DNA of 17,011 nucleotides from JAFHCF01 sp048497495 (GTDB lineage Bacteria; Pseudomonadota; Alphaproteobacteria; Rhizobiales; Ancalomicrobiaceae). The notes beneath the pieces were generated by a model that saw only the letters and a program-made list of their open reading frames with translations, searched no databases and had not been told where the DNA came from. Both the position numbers and the translations under genes were made by a program. Each line of letters starts with the position of its first letter. The stretch's first letter is position 1. Of the stretch, positions 1-7,418 are shown piece after piece. The stretch is from the NCBI GenBank assembly GCA_048497495.1, contig JAFHCF010000136.1, forward strand, positions 1 through 17,011, given 5' to 3'.

Positions 1-312
1 CACCGTGAGACCGGTGGTATCGAGATGAGCCCAGTCGCCATATGACGCGGAAACGATGGGGAACGGCAGAACTCTGAACTTGTCCGATCCCTCGTACTCC
101 GGAAGGACGACGGCGGTTGCCCCGACGACGACCTTCCATTCGTGGAACACCGAAAATGCGCGATCGATCCGGCTGGGCTGCGCTTGATCGGACGTCGCAG
201 CGGGCGTCGAAGGATTGTCGAAACCCAGGCCGATATCGGCGCCTCGGGCGGCGGCGGGGGCGAACAGCGCGGCAGCCGCAAGGGCGAGAATCATCACCCG
301 CACCGGTCCCAT
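1..312 (-). CDS. MipA/OmpV family outer-membrane protein, N-terminal part (cut by window edge)
   Basis: The reading frame starts with ATG at 312 on the minus strand and is open to base 1, giving 104 residues; the rest lies outside the window. Residues 1-22 or 1-25 form a signal peptide: a short basic start, a run of Leu and Ala, then an Ala-rich cleavage region. From about residue 60 comes the family's first beta-strand pattern, with GATAVVLPEYEGSDKF then VLPFPIVSASYGDW, which matches the P-x-Y-x-G-S and P-x-P features of MipA/OmpV barrels. E. coli MipA binds the lytic transglycosylase MltA and PBP1B at the outer membrane; many homologues are known only as envelope or stress-linked porin-like proteins. 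The gene lies 219 bases downstream of the RND pump gene in the same direction, but that gap carries a regulatory-looking element (433-448) shared with the pump promoter region. It may therefore have its own promoter under the same control. Family assignment is fairly sure; function is inferred. Confidence 0.8.
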   Translation of the reverse strand, partial: MGPVRVMILALAAAALFAPAAARGADIGLGFDNPSTPAATSDQAQPSRIDRAFSVFHEWKVVVGATAVVLPEYEGSDKFRVLPFPIVSASYGDWAHLDTTGLTV

Positions 313-432
313 ATGCAGGGCCCTGCCGCTTTCTTGACGATGTCGATACGGTTGCATTCGCAAATCCCCAAATCCGTTTTGATCGGGATGACGCCGGAGT
401 CACCAACTGCTGAGGGACTGTGCGGGCCCAGG

Positions 433-448
433 ATTGCGACAGCATTAC
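433..448 (-). promoter_or_regulatory. Candidate operator copy 1, upstream of the mipA-like gene
   Basis: The plus strand reads ATTGCGACAGCATTAC. The same 16 bases with one change (ATTGCGGCAGCATTAC) occur at 4993-5008 in the adaptor/regulator intergenic region, and a 13-base version in the opposite orientation at 5031-5043. Read towards the mipA-like gene the element is GTAATGCTGTCGCAAT, ending 120 bases before the ATG at 312. Copy 2 ends 131 bases before the adaptor ATG in the same orientation. The shared position and direction suggest a binding site for the adjacent response regulator; that is inference. Confidence 0.5.
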
Positions 449-531
449 GCATCGGACCGACCACGATTGACTGTCATTTGCGGTCACTTCGCCGACCAGA
501 TCGGGGGGTTGCCTCCTCGTCCGGGTGAAGA

Positions 532-3500
532 TCAGGCCTGGGCTCCGTCGGGATCCAGTCGGGTCGTCGGCGATGTCGGGGGACTGGCGATCTCGCCGAT
601 TTCGACCGGCGCCTTCGGCAGGAACCGACCGAGACGCCGTGTCGCACTGTCGATGTAGGACAGGATGACGGGCACGATGATCAGGGTCAGAATCGTCGAA
701 CTGATGAGGCCGCCGATGACGGCATGCGCCATGGGCGCGCGCTGTGCCCCGCCGCCGCCGACCGCCATCCCGAGCGGGATCATGCCGAAGATCATCGCGA
801 GCGTCGTCATGACGATGGGGCGGAAACGGATGACGCCGGCGCTGATCAATGCCTCGCCGAGAGGAAGACCACGTCGGCGCTCCCTGTTGGCGAAGTCGAC
901 CAGCAGAACACCGTTCTTGGTGACGAGCCCCATCAGCATGATGAGGCCGATCAGCGAGAAGATGTTGATCGTGCTGCCGCTGACGATCAATCCGAGCAAG
1001 ACGCCGACCAGAGAAAGCGGCAGCGCCGCCATGATGGCTATCGGCTGCGCGAAACTGCCGAATTGCGAGGCGAGCACGATATAGATGAAGATCACCGCCA
1101 TGGTGAGCGCGGTGAGCATGTGGCCCATGGTCTTCTGCATGCTTTCGGATTGGCCGCCGAAACGAATTCGATAGCCCTCGGGTAGGCCCTGTCGAGCGAC
1201 GAGCCCTTCCAGTTCGCGGGTCACGGCACCGAGAGCCCGGCCGGAGATGTTCGCCGAAACCAGGACCTCCCGGCGCGTGTCGAAGCGGCGGATTTCCGAA
1301 GCGGCCGGAACCGTGCTTATCCGTGCCACCTGGTCGAGCCGTACCAAGGCGGGCCCGCCGTTCGCGTCCGTGCGTCCGGTCGGCAGCATGAGCTCGCTGA
1401 TCGCGCCCGTGTCGGCGCGCTGTTCATGCAGTAGACGGACGACCACGTCGTAGGTCTCGCCGCGCGGGTCGGTCCAACTGGTGGTCTTCTTGCCACCGAC
1501 GAGCGGGGAGAGGAGGCCGGTGAGATCCGAAATGCCGATGCCCAGATCGTTCGCCGCTTCCCGCTTCAAGCGCACCGACAGGACAGATGTCGGCTCCTTC
1601 GAACTGGATGCGATGTCGACCAGGCCTGGGACTCGGCCCATATCGGCCAGGAGCTTGGCCGCGATCCTTTCCAACACCGCCTGATCGTCGCCGAGCACGC
1701 TCAACTGGATCGGGCTGCTGCCGGCGGCGAGGCCCATCTGGATGATGGCGATGTCGATGCCCGGTATGACGGAGAGGCGTTCGCGTATCGGTTCGGCAAG
1801 GGCGATGGGCGTGCGCACACGATCCTCGAGCGGCACGAGCTTGACAAGAACGGAAGCTCTGTGTTTGCCAACGGCATTGCCGGTATTGACCGTCGAATAG
1901 AACTCAGAGACTTCCGGGAACTCTCGCAATGCGTTTTCGACCTGCCGGACTTTCGCGGCGGTGTAGTCGAGCGAGGAGCCGACCGGTGTCGTCACTCTGA
2001 TCTGAAGACGGCCTTCGTCGGCATTGGGGACGAACTCGGTTCCGACGAGTGGAATCATGAAGATGCTCGCCGTGAACACAGCGATCGTCGCCGACAGCGT
2101 GACGAGACGGTGGCGCAGGGTCCAGGCGATCACATGGCGGTAACGCTCGGCAAGCGCCTCGAATCCGTGATCGAAGCGCGCGATGAGCCGACCGATCGGC
2201 CCGCGCTCGGCGTCCGCATGGGCGTCGGGGTCATACCAGACGCTCGACAACATCGGATCGAGCGTGAAGGCGACGAAGAGCGAGATCAGGACCGCGGCCG
2301 AGACCGTCACGCCGAATTCGTAGAAGAAGCGGCCGACGATGCCGTCCATGAAGGCGACCGGTAGGAAGACCGCGACGATCGTCGCCGTCGTCGCCATGAC
2401 CGCGAGCCCGATCTCGTTCGTGCCGTCGAGAGCGGCCTGCAGATGCGATTTTCCCATGTGAAGGTGACGCGTGATGTTCTCGCGCACCACGATCGCGTCG
2501 TCCACCAGGATGCCGATGGAGAGCGTCAGCGCGAGCAGGCTCAGCGTGTTGAGCGTGAAGCCGAGGAAGCTGATGACGGCGAGCGTGCCGAGCATGGCGA
2601 TCGGCAGCGTCAGGCCGGTGATGACGGTGCTGCGCCACGAATTGAGAAACAGGAAGACGATGGCGATGGCCAGTCCCGCCCCTTCGATCAGTGTCGCCTG
2701 CACCTGCCCAGCGGATTCTCGGATCGAAGTGGATGTGTCGGAGATCACGCGGAGCTGGATATTCTGAGAGGCGAGTTCCGCATTGAGCCGATCCAGGCGC
2801 TGCCGCACATCGGCGACCACCTGAACGACGTTCGCGTCCTGCACCTTGACGATATCGATCGCGAGTGCCGCTCGGCCTCTGTAGATGGCGAGACTTTCGG
2901 CGTCCGCCGCGCCGTCGGCAACGGCCGCGACATCTCGCAGGTAGACCGGAGCGCCTCCACGCCGCGCGACGACGACGTCGAGAAGATCCTCGGGCCGATC
3001 GATCCGGCCCTGCACCTGGATCGCGTTCTCCGAAAAGCCGCGGACGACGCTGCCGACCGGCACGTTCTCGTTGCCGTTGCGCAGGGTCCTAACGACTTCG
3101 TCGATGCCGACACCGAGCGCGCGCATCCGCGTCTCGTCGATTCCGACGTCGATCTGGCGTTTCCGGCCGCCGATCAGCGTTGCCAGCCCGACGCCGGATA
3201 TCGTCGTGAGCTGACGTACGACACGCTGGTCGGCAATCGTCGTGAGGGGGGCGATGGCGAGAGAATCGGAAACGACGGCGATCGAGAGGATGGGCTGATC
3301 CGAGGGGTTGACGCGCGAGATGATCGGCTTATCGACGTCATCGGGAAAGCCCGCCTCGAGCGCCGCCACCTTGTCGCGCACGTCCTGCGCCGCAGCCGGG
3401 CCGCGCACCTCCAGCTTGAAGGTCGCCCTGACGACGGAGCGGCCTTCGTAGGACGTCGAGGTGACCTCATCGAGCCCACCGATGGCGTTGAGCGCGGTCT

Positions 3501-3702
3501 CGACCGGGCGGGTGACGTCGGTCTCGACGGTTTCAGGTGTTGCCCCCGGATAGGTCGTCGTCACCAGGACGATCGGAACGTCGACGTTGGGATATTGGTC
3601 TAGGCCCAGCCGCTGGAACGCAAAGACGCCGAGCACGAGCAGGGTCACCATCATCATGGTGGTGAAGACCGGGTAACCGACAGAAATGCGGGTCAGGAAC
3701 AT
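532..3702 (-). CDS. RND multidrug efflux pump, inner-membrane transporter (AcrB/MexB-type, HAE1)
   Basis: A 1056-residue proton-driven resistance-nodulation-division transporter, normal length for the family. It starts MFLTRISVGYPVFTTMMM, with the first membrane segment at about residues 8-30. The fourth transmembrane helix carries the proton-relay Asp pair (GILVDDAIVVREN, D401-D402) and the tenth the matching lysine (GLVTKNGVLLVDF, K929). Large periplasmic loops follow helices 1 and 7 as in AcrB. The frame could be extended six codons upstream to a TTG, but ATG 3702 is preferred: it lies one base after the adaptor stop (3704-3706), as expected for translational coupling, and begins at the conserved N-terminus. 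It forms an operon with the adaptor gene. No outer-membrane channel gene is present, so a TolC-like partner must be elsewhere, or the MipA-like protein has some part in the envelope path. Substrate cannot be told from sequence. It resembles the branch seen in many rhizobia and pseudomonads more than enteric AcrB itself. Confidence 0.95.
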   Translation of the reverse strand: MFLTRISVGYPVFTTMMMVTLLVLGVFAFQRLGLDQYPNVDVPIVLVTTTYPGATPETVETDVTRPVETALNAIGGLDEVTSTSYEGRSVVRATFKLEVRGPAAAQDVRDKVAALEAGFPDDVDKPIISRVNPSDQPILSIAVVSDSLAIAPLTTIADQRVVRQLTTISGVGLATLIGGRKRQIDVGIDETRMRALGVGIDEVVRTLRNGNENVPVGSVVRGFSENAIQVQGRIDRPEDLLDVVVARRGGAPVYLRDVAAVADGAADAESLAIYRGRAALAIDIVKVQDANVVQVVADVRQRLDRLNAELASQNIQLRVISDTSTSIRESAGQVQATLIEGAGLAIAIVFLFLNSWRSTVITGLTLPIAMLGTLAVISFLGFTLNTLSLLALTLSIGILVDDAIVVRENITRHLHMGKSHLQAALDGTNEIGLAVMATTATIVAVFLPVAFMDGIVGRFFYEFGVTVSAAVLISLFVAFTLDPMLSSVWYDPDAHADAERGPIGRLIARFDHGFEALAERYRHVIAWTLRHRLVTLSATIAVFTASIFMIPLVGTEFVPNADEGRLQIRVTTPVGSSLDYTAAKVRQVENALREFPEVSEFYSTVNTGNAVGKHRASVLVKLVPLEDRVRTPIALAEPIRERLSVIPGIDIAIIQMGLAAGSSPIQLSVLGDDQAVLERIAAKLLADMGRVPGLVDIASSSKEPTSVLSVRLKREAANDLGIGISDLTGLLSPLVGGKKTTSWTDPRGETYDVVVRLLHEQRADTGAISELMLPTGRTDANGGPALVRLDQVARISTVPAASEIRRFDTRREVLVSANISGRALGAVTRELEGLVARQGLPEGYRIRFGGQSESMQKTMGHMLTALTMAVIFIYIVLASQFGSFAQPIAIMAALPLSLVGVLLGLIVSGSTINIFSLIGLIMLMGLVTKNGVLLVDFANRERRRGLPLGEALISAGVIRFRPIVMTTLAMIFGMIPLGMAVGGGGAQRAPMAHAVIGGLISSTILTLIIVPVILSYIDSATRRLGRFLPKAPVEIGEIASPPTSPTTRLDPDGAQA

Positions 3703-3703
3703 G

Positions 3704-4861
3704 TCAGTCCGCCTGTGCAACGACGGCTGCCGCGCCGGGCTTCAGTTCGGGAAGGGGCGAGGCGACGACGACGTCGCCGGCGCTGACGCCGCCGACCTCG
3801 ACCTCGGTGCCGCCGCTCCAGCGCGACCGGATCGTGACCGTCTTGCGGACGAGCCTTCCGCCTCGGAGCGTGAGCACGAAGGCCCCCTGGTCATCCTCGC
3901 GTAGCGAGGTCGCGGGAAGGATGAACATGTCCTTGCGTTCGCGGACCAGAATCGAGCCGGTTGCGAACATCCCACCCCATAGACGCCTCTCGGCATTGGC
4001 CAGGCGCACATGGACGGCCACGGAACGCGAACCCTCGTTGGCGGCAGGATTGATCCGATCGACAGTTCCGATGACAGGCTCGTCTTCCAGTCCATCGATT
4101 TGAAGTTCCGCGGTCTGGCCGGCCTCGAGACGGGATATGTCCCGCGTCGAGACGAGCACCTCGGCCTCCAGCGCCGATGTATCGACGACGATCATGAGCT
4201 CGGCGTTGGAAGCAGTCGTGGTGCCGGGGTCGACGGCGCGGCTTGCGACGATTCCGTCGAAGGGAGCCGTGATCTCGGCATTGCGCAAGGCGGTTCTCGC
4301 GATGTCGATCTGTGCGGAGAGCCCCTGCACTCTGGCTCGGGCGCTCGCGGCATCACTGCGAGCCTTCTCGAGTTGGTCTCTCGGCGAGATGTTCTTGCGA
4401 ACAAGCAGCTCGACGCGATCGAGTGTCTGCTCGGCTCGGAGGAGCTCCGCCTGGGCGCCGTCGAGGTTGCTGTCCTGCAGTGCGAGCGTCGCCGTCAATT
4501 CCTCGACGGCGAATCTCACCAGCACCTCTCCGGCCGTGATCCGCTGGCCCGCGCGTGCGTTCACCTCCGTGATGGTCCCGGCGGCCTTCGATCTGAGGAC
4601 GACGCGGTTGACCGGCTTCAATTCGCCGCTCGCGCGCACCCGTTCCGTCATCGAGGTCGGCTTCACCGTGACGACCTCGACGGTCGCGAGCTCGAGCGGC
4701 TTGACTTCACGGTTCGCCAGGGCGGAGGTCTCTCCAGGGGCACGGTGTGCGGCAATCGCATCGAGTGTCCCGCCACGCCGATCGAAATGAACGAGACCAG
4801 CATAGAGGCCGCCGACGAGAACGGTGCCGACTGCCAACCCTTTCACCCATTTGCGCGCCAT
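3704..4861 (-). CDS. RND efflux pump periplasmic adaptor subunit (membrane fusion protein, HlyD/AcrA-like)
   Basis: A 385-residue adaptor that bridges the RND pump to an outer-membrane channel. Residues 7-25 are a hydrophobic anchor after a basic MARKWVK start, with no lipobox, so it is probably membrane-anchored through the N-terminus. The barrel-sandwich (lipoyl-like) halves are at about 70-105 and 195-215, the second with the family pattern AEITAPFDGIVASRAVDPG. Between them, at about 110-185, is an Ala/Leu/Arg-rich alpha-helical hairpin. The beta-barrel and membrane-proximal domains follow to the C-terminus. ATG 4861 has a good ribosome site (GAGAAGGA) about 8 bases upstream. It is the first gene of a leftward operon with the pump gene, and is divergent from the two-component genes across 225 bases containing candidate operators. 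Confidence 0.93.
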   Translation of the reverse strand: MARKWVKGLAVGTVLVGGLYAGLVHFDRRGGTLDAIAAHRAPGETSALANREVKPLELATVEVVTVKPTSMTERVRASGELKPVNRVVLRSKAAGTITEVNARAGQRITAGEVLVRFAVEELTATLALQDSNLDGAQAELLRAEQTLDRVELLVRKNISPRDQLEKARSDAASARARVQGLSAQIDIARTALRNAEITAPFDGIVASRAVDPGTTTASNAELMIVVDTSALEAEVLVSTRDISRLEAGQTAELQIDGLEDEPVIGTVDRINPAANEGSRSVAVHVRLANAERRLWGGMFATGSILVRERKDMFILPATSLREDDQGAFVLTLRGGRLVRKTVTIRSRWSGGTEVEVGGVSAGDVVVASPLPELKPGAAAVVAQAD

Positions 4862-4896
4862 GAGGCTCGGTCCTTCTCCACGCGGTCAAACCGGAA

Positions 4897-4927
4897 GTTC
4901 GGGCGCCGCAGAGGACGTTCCCCGAAC
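4897..4927. repeat. Inverted repeat GTTCGGG ... CCCGAAC
   Basis: Two 7-base arms (4897-4903 and 4921-4927) are separated by 17 bases, 36-66 bases upstream of the adaptor ATG at 4861. It lies in the likely 5' leader or core promoter of the adaptor gene and could form an RNA stem or a protein site. Function is unknown. Confidence 0.4.
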
Positions 4928-4959
4928 CGCGACGATCGCGAAGGAAATGCCATCGAGGC

Positions 4960-4977
4960 GTACCGATTTGTCGGTAC
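4960..4977. repeat. Inverted repeat GTACCGA-TTTG-TCGGTAC
   Basis: Perfect 7-base arms with a 4-base spacer lie near the middle of the divergent control region. The arms are close enough to be a hairpin or a dimeric operator. No identical copy was seen upstream of the mipA-like gene, so if it is an operator it is specific to this region. Confidence 0.4.
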
Positions 4978-4980
4978 CGG

Positions 4981-5049
4981 TAGAGGCCGACCATTGCGGC
5001 AGCATTACTCGACGGCTTTTGAAGGCGCGCAATGCTGCCGCAACCTCTA
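4981..5049. repeat. Long inverted repeat carrying candidate operator copies 2 and 3
   Basis: The inner arms are 13 bases and perfect: TTGCGGCAGCATT (4994-5006) and AATGCTGCCGCAA (5031-5043), with a 24-base spacer. Outside them TAGAGG (4981-4986) pairs with CCTCTA (5044-5049), offset by 7 unpaired bases on the left. One arm points towards the adaptor gene and the other towards the response regulator gene, whose ATG is 43 bases after the right arm. The left arm with its flanks (4993-5008) matches 433-448 at 15 of 16 bases. The likely reading is two oppositely oriented regulator sites serving the two divergent transcripts; a long leader-RNA stem is the alternative. Confidence 0.55.
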
Positions 5050-5086
5050 TGGTCGACAAGAAGAGCGAGGGACGGGCGCAAAAAAT

Positions 5087-5758
5087 ATGAGAATACTACT
5101 GATCGAGGACGAAAAGGAAATGGCGGAAGCCCTGTCCGCCGCCCTGGGCAAGCAGGGCGTCGTGATCGACCACACGATGCGTCTCGCCGATGCGGCGGAG
5201 CTGACGCGCCAGAACGTCTATGATGCCATCCTGCTCGACCGACGTCTGCCGGACGGCGAGGGACTGGATTTCATTCCGAGGCTGAGGCGGAGCGGCATCG
5301 AGACGCCGATCATCGTGCTCACGGCGCGCAACGAGCCGAGCGAGCGGATCGCGGGCCTCGACACGGGCGCCGACGACTATCTCGGCAAGCCGTTCCTGGT
5401 CGAGGAACTGATGGCCCGGCTGCGCGCCGTCCTGCGACGCCCTGCGGGACTCATCGAGCCGCAGATCGTCGCCGGGCGGATGGTCATCGACCCGCTGCAT
5501 CTGAGCGTGGCCGTCGAGGCGGTCCCTCTCGATCTGCCGCGCCGGGAGCTTCTGGTCCTGGTGGCACTGGCCAAGCGTCGAGGCAAGACCGTTCTCCGGT
5601 CGGTCCTGGAAGCGGCTGTCTACAATTACGAGGAAGAGATCCAATCGAACGCGCTCGATGCGCATATCTCCAGGCTGCGCAAGCGCCTGCTCGACGCCGG
5701 GGCCGGCGTCACGATCCACAGCATCCGCGGGGTCGGCTATCTCCTGAAGGAAGACTGA
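5087..5758 (+). CDS. Two-component response regulator, OmpR/PhoB family
   Basis: A 223-residue DNA-binding response regulator. The receiver domain, residues 1-115, has the acidic pocket E7-D8, phospho-acceptor D51 (ILLDRRLPDG), T79 (IIVLTAR) and K101 (YLGKPF). The winged-helix domain, about 128-223, ends with the typical ALDAHISRLRKRL and IRGVGYLL signature. ATG 5087 is chosen because the receiver domain begins at once (MRILLIEDE); the frame is open for over 1 kb upstream but that part is not protein-like. The ribosome site is weak. The stop codon overlaps the kinase start by one base (TGATG), so the two are translationally coupled. The upstream region shares inverted elements with the divergent pump operon, which suggests it regulates the pump and itself. 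The signal is unknown. Confidence 0.95.
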   Translation: MRILLIEDEKEMAEALSAALGKQGVVIDHTMRLADAAELTRQNVYDAILLDRRLPDGEGLDFIPRLRRSGIETPIIVLTARNEPSERIAGLDTGADDYLGKPFLVEELMARLRAVLRRPAGLIEPQIVAGRMVIDPLHLSVAVEAVPLDLPRRELLVLVALAKRRGKTVLRSVLEAAVYNYEEEIQSNALDAHISRLRKRLLDAGAGVTIHSIRGVGYLLKED

Positions 5759-7095
5759 TGGCGGATACGAAGACCTCAAACCCGTCACTCTGGTGGAAAC
5801 TGAGCTGGCAGCTCAGCCTCGTCTTCGTAGCCGTGGTCGGGGCCGTGATCGTCGGTCTCTCCGCTTACGGAGCGGTCATTCTGTCGCCGAACGTTGCGCT
5901 GGAAGACAAATTGGCCGCCGCCCTCGACGAGGCCCTCACTCGTGATCCCCAGGGCCGAATCGTCATCAGAGAAATGCCACGCCTCCGGTCATTCAGGGCA
6001 GAAAACGACCGGCTCTGGTTCGTGGTCGCGACGTCCGACGGCGAGGTGGCCGCCTACGGTGCAGTACCAGCGCAGTATTCCAGTCTGGTGCCGTATGTGC
6101 GGCTCATGAGGGACGCGGACATACGTGGGGCGAAGGACACGCAGGAGATCGCGTCCATCGACAGCTTCAAGACGTCCCTCGGTGAGGTCAGGGTGATGTA
6201 TGGAGGAAATACCGACACGACCGAGAACATGCTGACGATGCTCAGAAAGCTCTACCCGATCTATGTTCCGTTGCTGGCGATATTGCTACCGGCGGCGTTC
6301 TTCACCATTCCCGGCATAGTGCGCCGCGGGCTCGCCGGAATGAGCGAAGTCGCCCGACAGGCATCCGAGATCGAGCCGCGCCGGCAGGGCACCCGTCTTC
6401 GCACCAACGGCATCCCGAAAGAGATTGCTCCGCTCGTGGTGGCGTTCAACGGCGTCCTCGATCGGCTCGAACACGAGTTCCAGAAAAGGCAACGTTTCCT
6501 GATCGACGCGGCCCACGAACTCCGAACGCCCATCGCCATCATGCAGACACGCATCGAAGGCATGGCCGACGGACCGGACCGCGGACGGCTGTTGCGAGAC
6601 GTGGCGCGTCTGGGGGCGACCGCCGAGCAACTCCTCGACTTCGAGCGCAACGACCAGGTAACCGACCTCCATGAAACGGTCGATCTCGTCGACGTCGCGC
6701 GTAGCGTGGTCGCCGACCTGGCGCCGCTCGCGATCGCGGCGGGATACGAGATCGCGTTCCAGAACGGGCCGGACAGACTCGAGCGCCCGGGCAATCTGTT
6801 CGCCCTATCCAGGGCAATCGGCAATCTGGTCCGCAATGCGATCGATCACGGCGGCAACGCCGGAATGATCTGCGTGTCCGTCGCGCCGGACGGCGAGATC
6901 GCTGTCGCCGACGAAGGGCCGGGCATTCCGGTCGAACACCGCGAACTGGTGTTCGAACCGTTCTATCGCGTCGTCCCGCGAAGCGAGGGGGCGGGGCTCG
7001 GTTTGAGCCTGGTGAAGCAGGTCGCCGCCAACCACGGTGGGCAGGTCACGATGGAGAGTGGCTCGACCGGAACAACCGTCAGGATTCGGCTCTAG
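5758..7095 (+). CDS. Sensor histidine kinase (HisKA/HATPase_c, inner membrane)
   Basis: A 445-residue kinase expected to phosphorylate the preceding regulator. Transmembrane segment 1 is at about 18-42 and segment 2 at about 166-188, enclosing a periplasmic sensor region of roughly 120 residues that I do not recognise. A HAMP-like linker follows (about 186-240). The H-box has H253 (FLIDAAHELRTPIA), the N-box N356-N360 (IGNLVRNAIDHG), G1 is DEGPGI (385-390) and G2 GAGLGL (411-416), with an F-box-like FEPFYRV between them. All catalytic motifs are intact. The start overlaps the regulator stop codon (TGATG). This layout is like the PhoQ/QseC-type kinases that monitor the envelope, and fits control of an efflux pump and an outer-membrane protein. 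The inducing ligand cannot be inferred. Confidence 0.95.
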   Translation: MADTKTSNPSLWWKLSWQLSLVFVAVVGAVIVGLSAYGAVILSPNVALEDKLAAALDEALTRDPQGRIVIREMPRLRSFRAENDRLWFVVATSDGEVAAYGAVPAQYSSLVPYVRLMRDADIRGAKDTQEIASIDSFKTSLGEVRVMYGGNTDTTENMLTMLRKLYPIYVPLLAILLPAAFFTIPGIVRRGLAGMSEVARQASEIEPRRQGTRLRTNGIPKEIAPLVVAFNGVLDRLEHEFQKRQRFLIDAAHELRTPIAIMQTRIEGMADGPDRGRLLRDVARLGATAEQLLDFERNDQVTDLHETVDLVDVARSVVADLAPLAIAAGYEIAFQNGPDRLERPGNLFALSRAIGNLVRNAIDHGGNAGMICVSVAPDGEIAVADEGPGIPVEHRELVFEPFYRVVPRSEGAGLGLSLVKQVAANHGGQVTMESGSTGTTVRIRL

Positions 7096-7418
7096 CTCGA
7101 GCAGAGGCGGCTTTGGGCGAGTTCCATCTCGGCTGTGGCAGAGGAGCTCTTTTGGCATGACTGCCGCTGGCCTGTTTCTGCAGGATGAGACAGCGGCCGC
7201 CGATCGGTGCCGATCGTGATCTTCAGATGGGAAATCCATCCTTCCTGCTGCCGGTTGACCTTCTTATCCCGATTTAGTGATCGTCCGAAGCAGTACGTAA
7301 TGTTGAGGCAATTCTTCCCCCGCAGTCTTCAACGCGAAAACGCCCGCGATGGAGACCCGAGACATGAGCCGCAATCCTTCGATTGACCCATTCCTGCTGG
7401 TTGTCGGGTGAACCACCG
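7096..7418. other. Intergenic region between sensor kinase and lipoprotein gene
   Basis: No conserved protein is seen in these 323 bases. There is a short frame near the right end (7364-7411) and no clear terminator after the kinase: the only T run follows GAGCTC at 7146-7154 and the stem there is poor. A TTGACC at 7255-7260 could be a -35 box, but no good -10 lies at the right distance. None of the pump-region operator elements recur here, so the lipoprotein may be under separate control. Confidence 0.4.
7364..7411 (+). CDS. Possible 15-residue leader peptide upstream of the DUF3313 gene
   Basis: ATG 7364 follows GGAG (7350-7353) by 10 bases and encodes MSRNPSIDPFLLVVG before a TGA. Its stop lies 7 bases before the ATG of the lipoprotein gene, and the sequence around the stop (GGGTGA) could double as that gene's ribosome site. 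This spacing would allow translational coupling. There is no amino-acid run such as attenuator peptides have, and coding evidence is minimal; it may be chance. Confidence 0.2.
   Translation: MSRNPSIDPFLLVVG

Larger units (their letters stand above)
4862..5086. promoter_or_regulatory. Divergent control region between adaptor-pump operon and regulator-kinase operon
   Basis: This 225-base gap must hold promoters for both directions. It contains three inverted repeats in a row: GTTCGGG/CCCGAAC at 4897-4903 and 4921-4927, GTACCGA/TCGGTAC at 4960-4966 and 4971-4977, and a long one at 4981-5049. I could not place convincing -35/-10 pairs for either side. The density of symmetric elements is typical of a jointly controlled divergent region. 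Confidence 0.6.

Noticed and set aside
466..478. ATTGACTGTCATT as a second regulator site near the mipA-like gene
   Set aside because: Only the ends resemble ATTGCGACAGCATT, and the centre does not align without a gap.
2443..3603. Long plus-strand open frame of 386 codons opposite the RND pump gene
   Set aside because: It is Asp/Arg/His-rich with no recognisable domain and lies wholly opposite a conserved pump; it is a GC-bias shadow.
3703..3720. Six-codon N-terminal extension of the RND pump to a TTG
   Set aside because: ATG 3702 gives the conserved start and one-base spacing to the adaptor stop; TTG would overlap the adaptor by 17 bases.
4010..5086. Upstream extension of the response regulator frame over the adaptor gene
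   Set aside because: The extension has no protein-like character, and the receiver domain begins exactly at ATG 5087.
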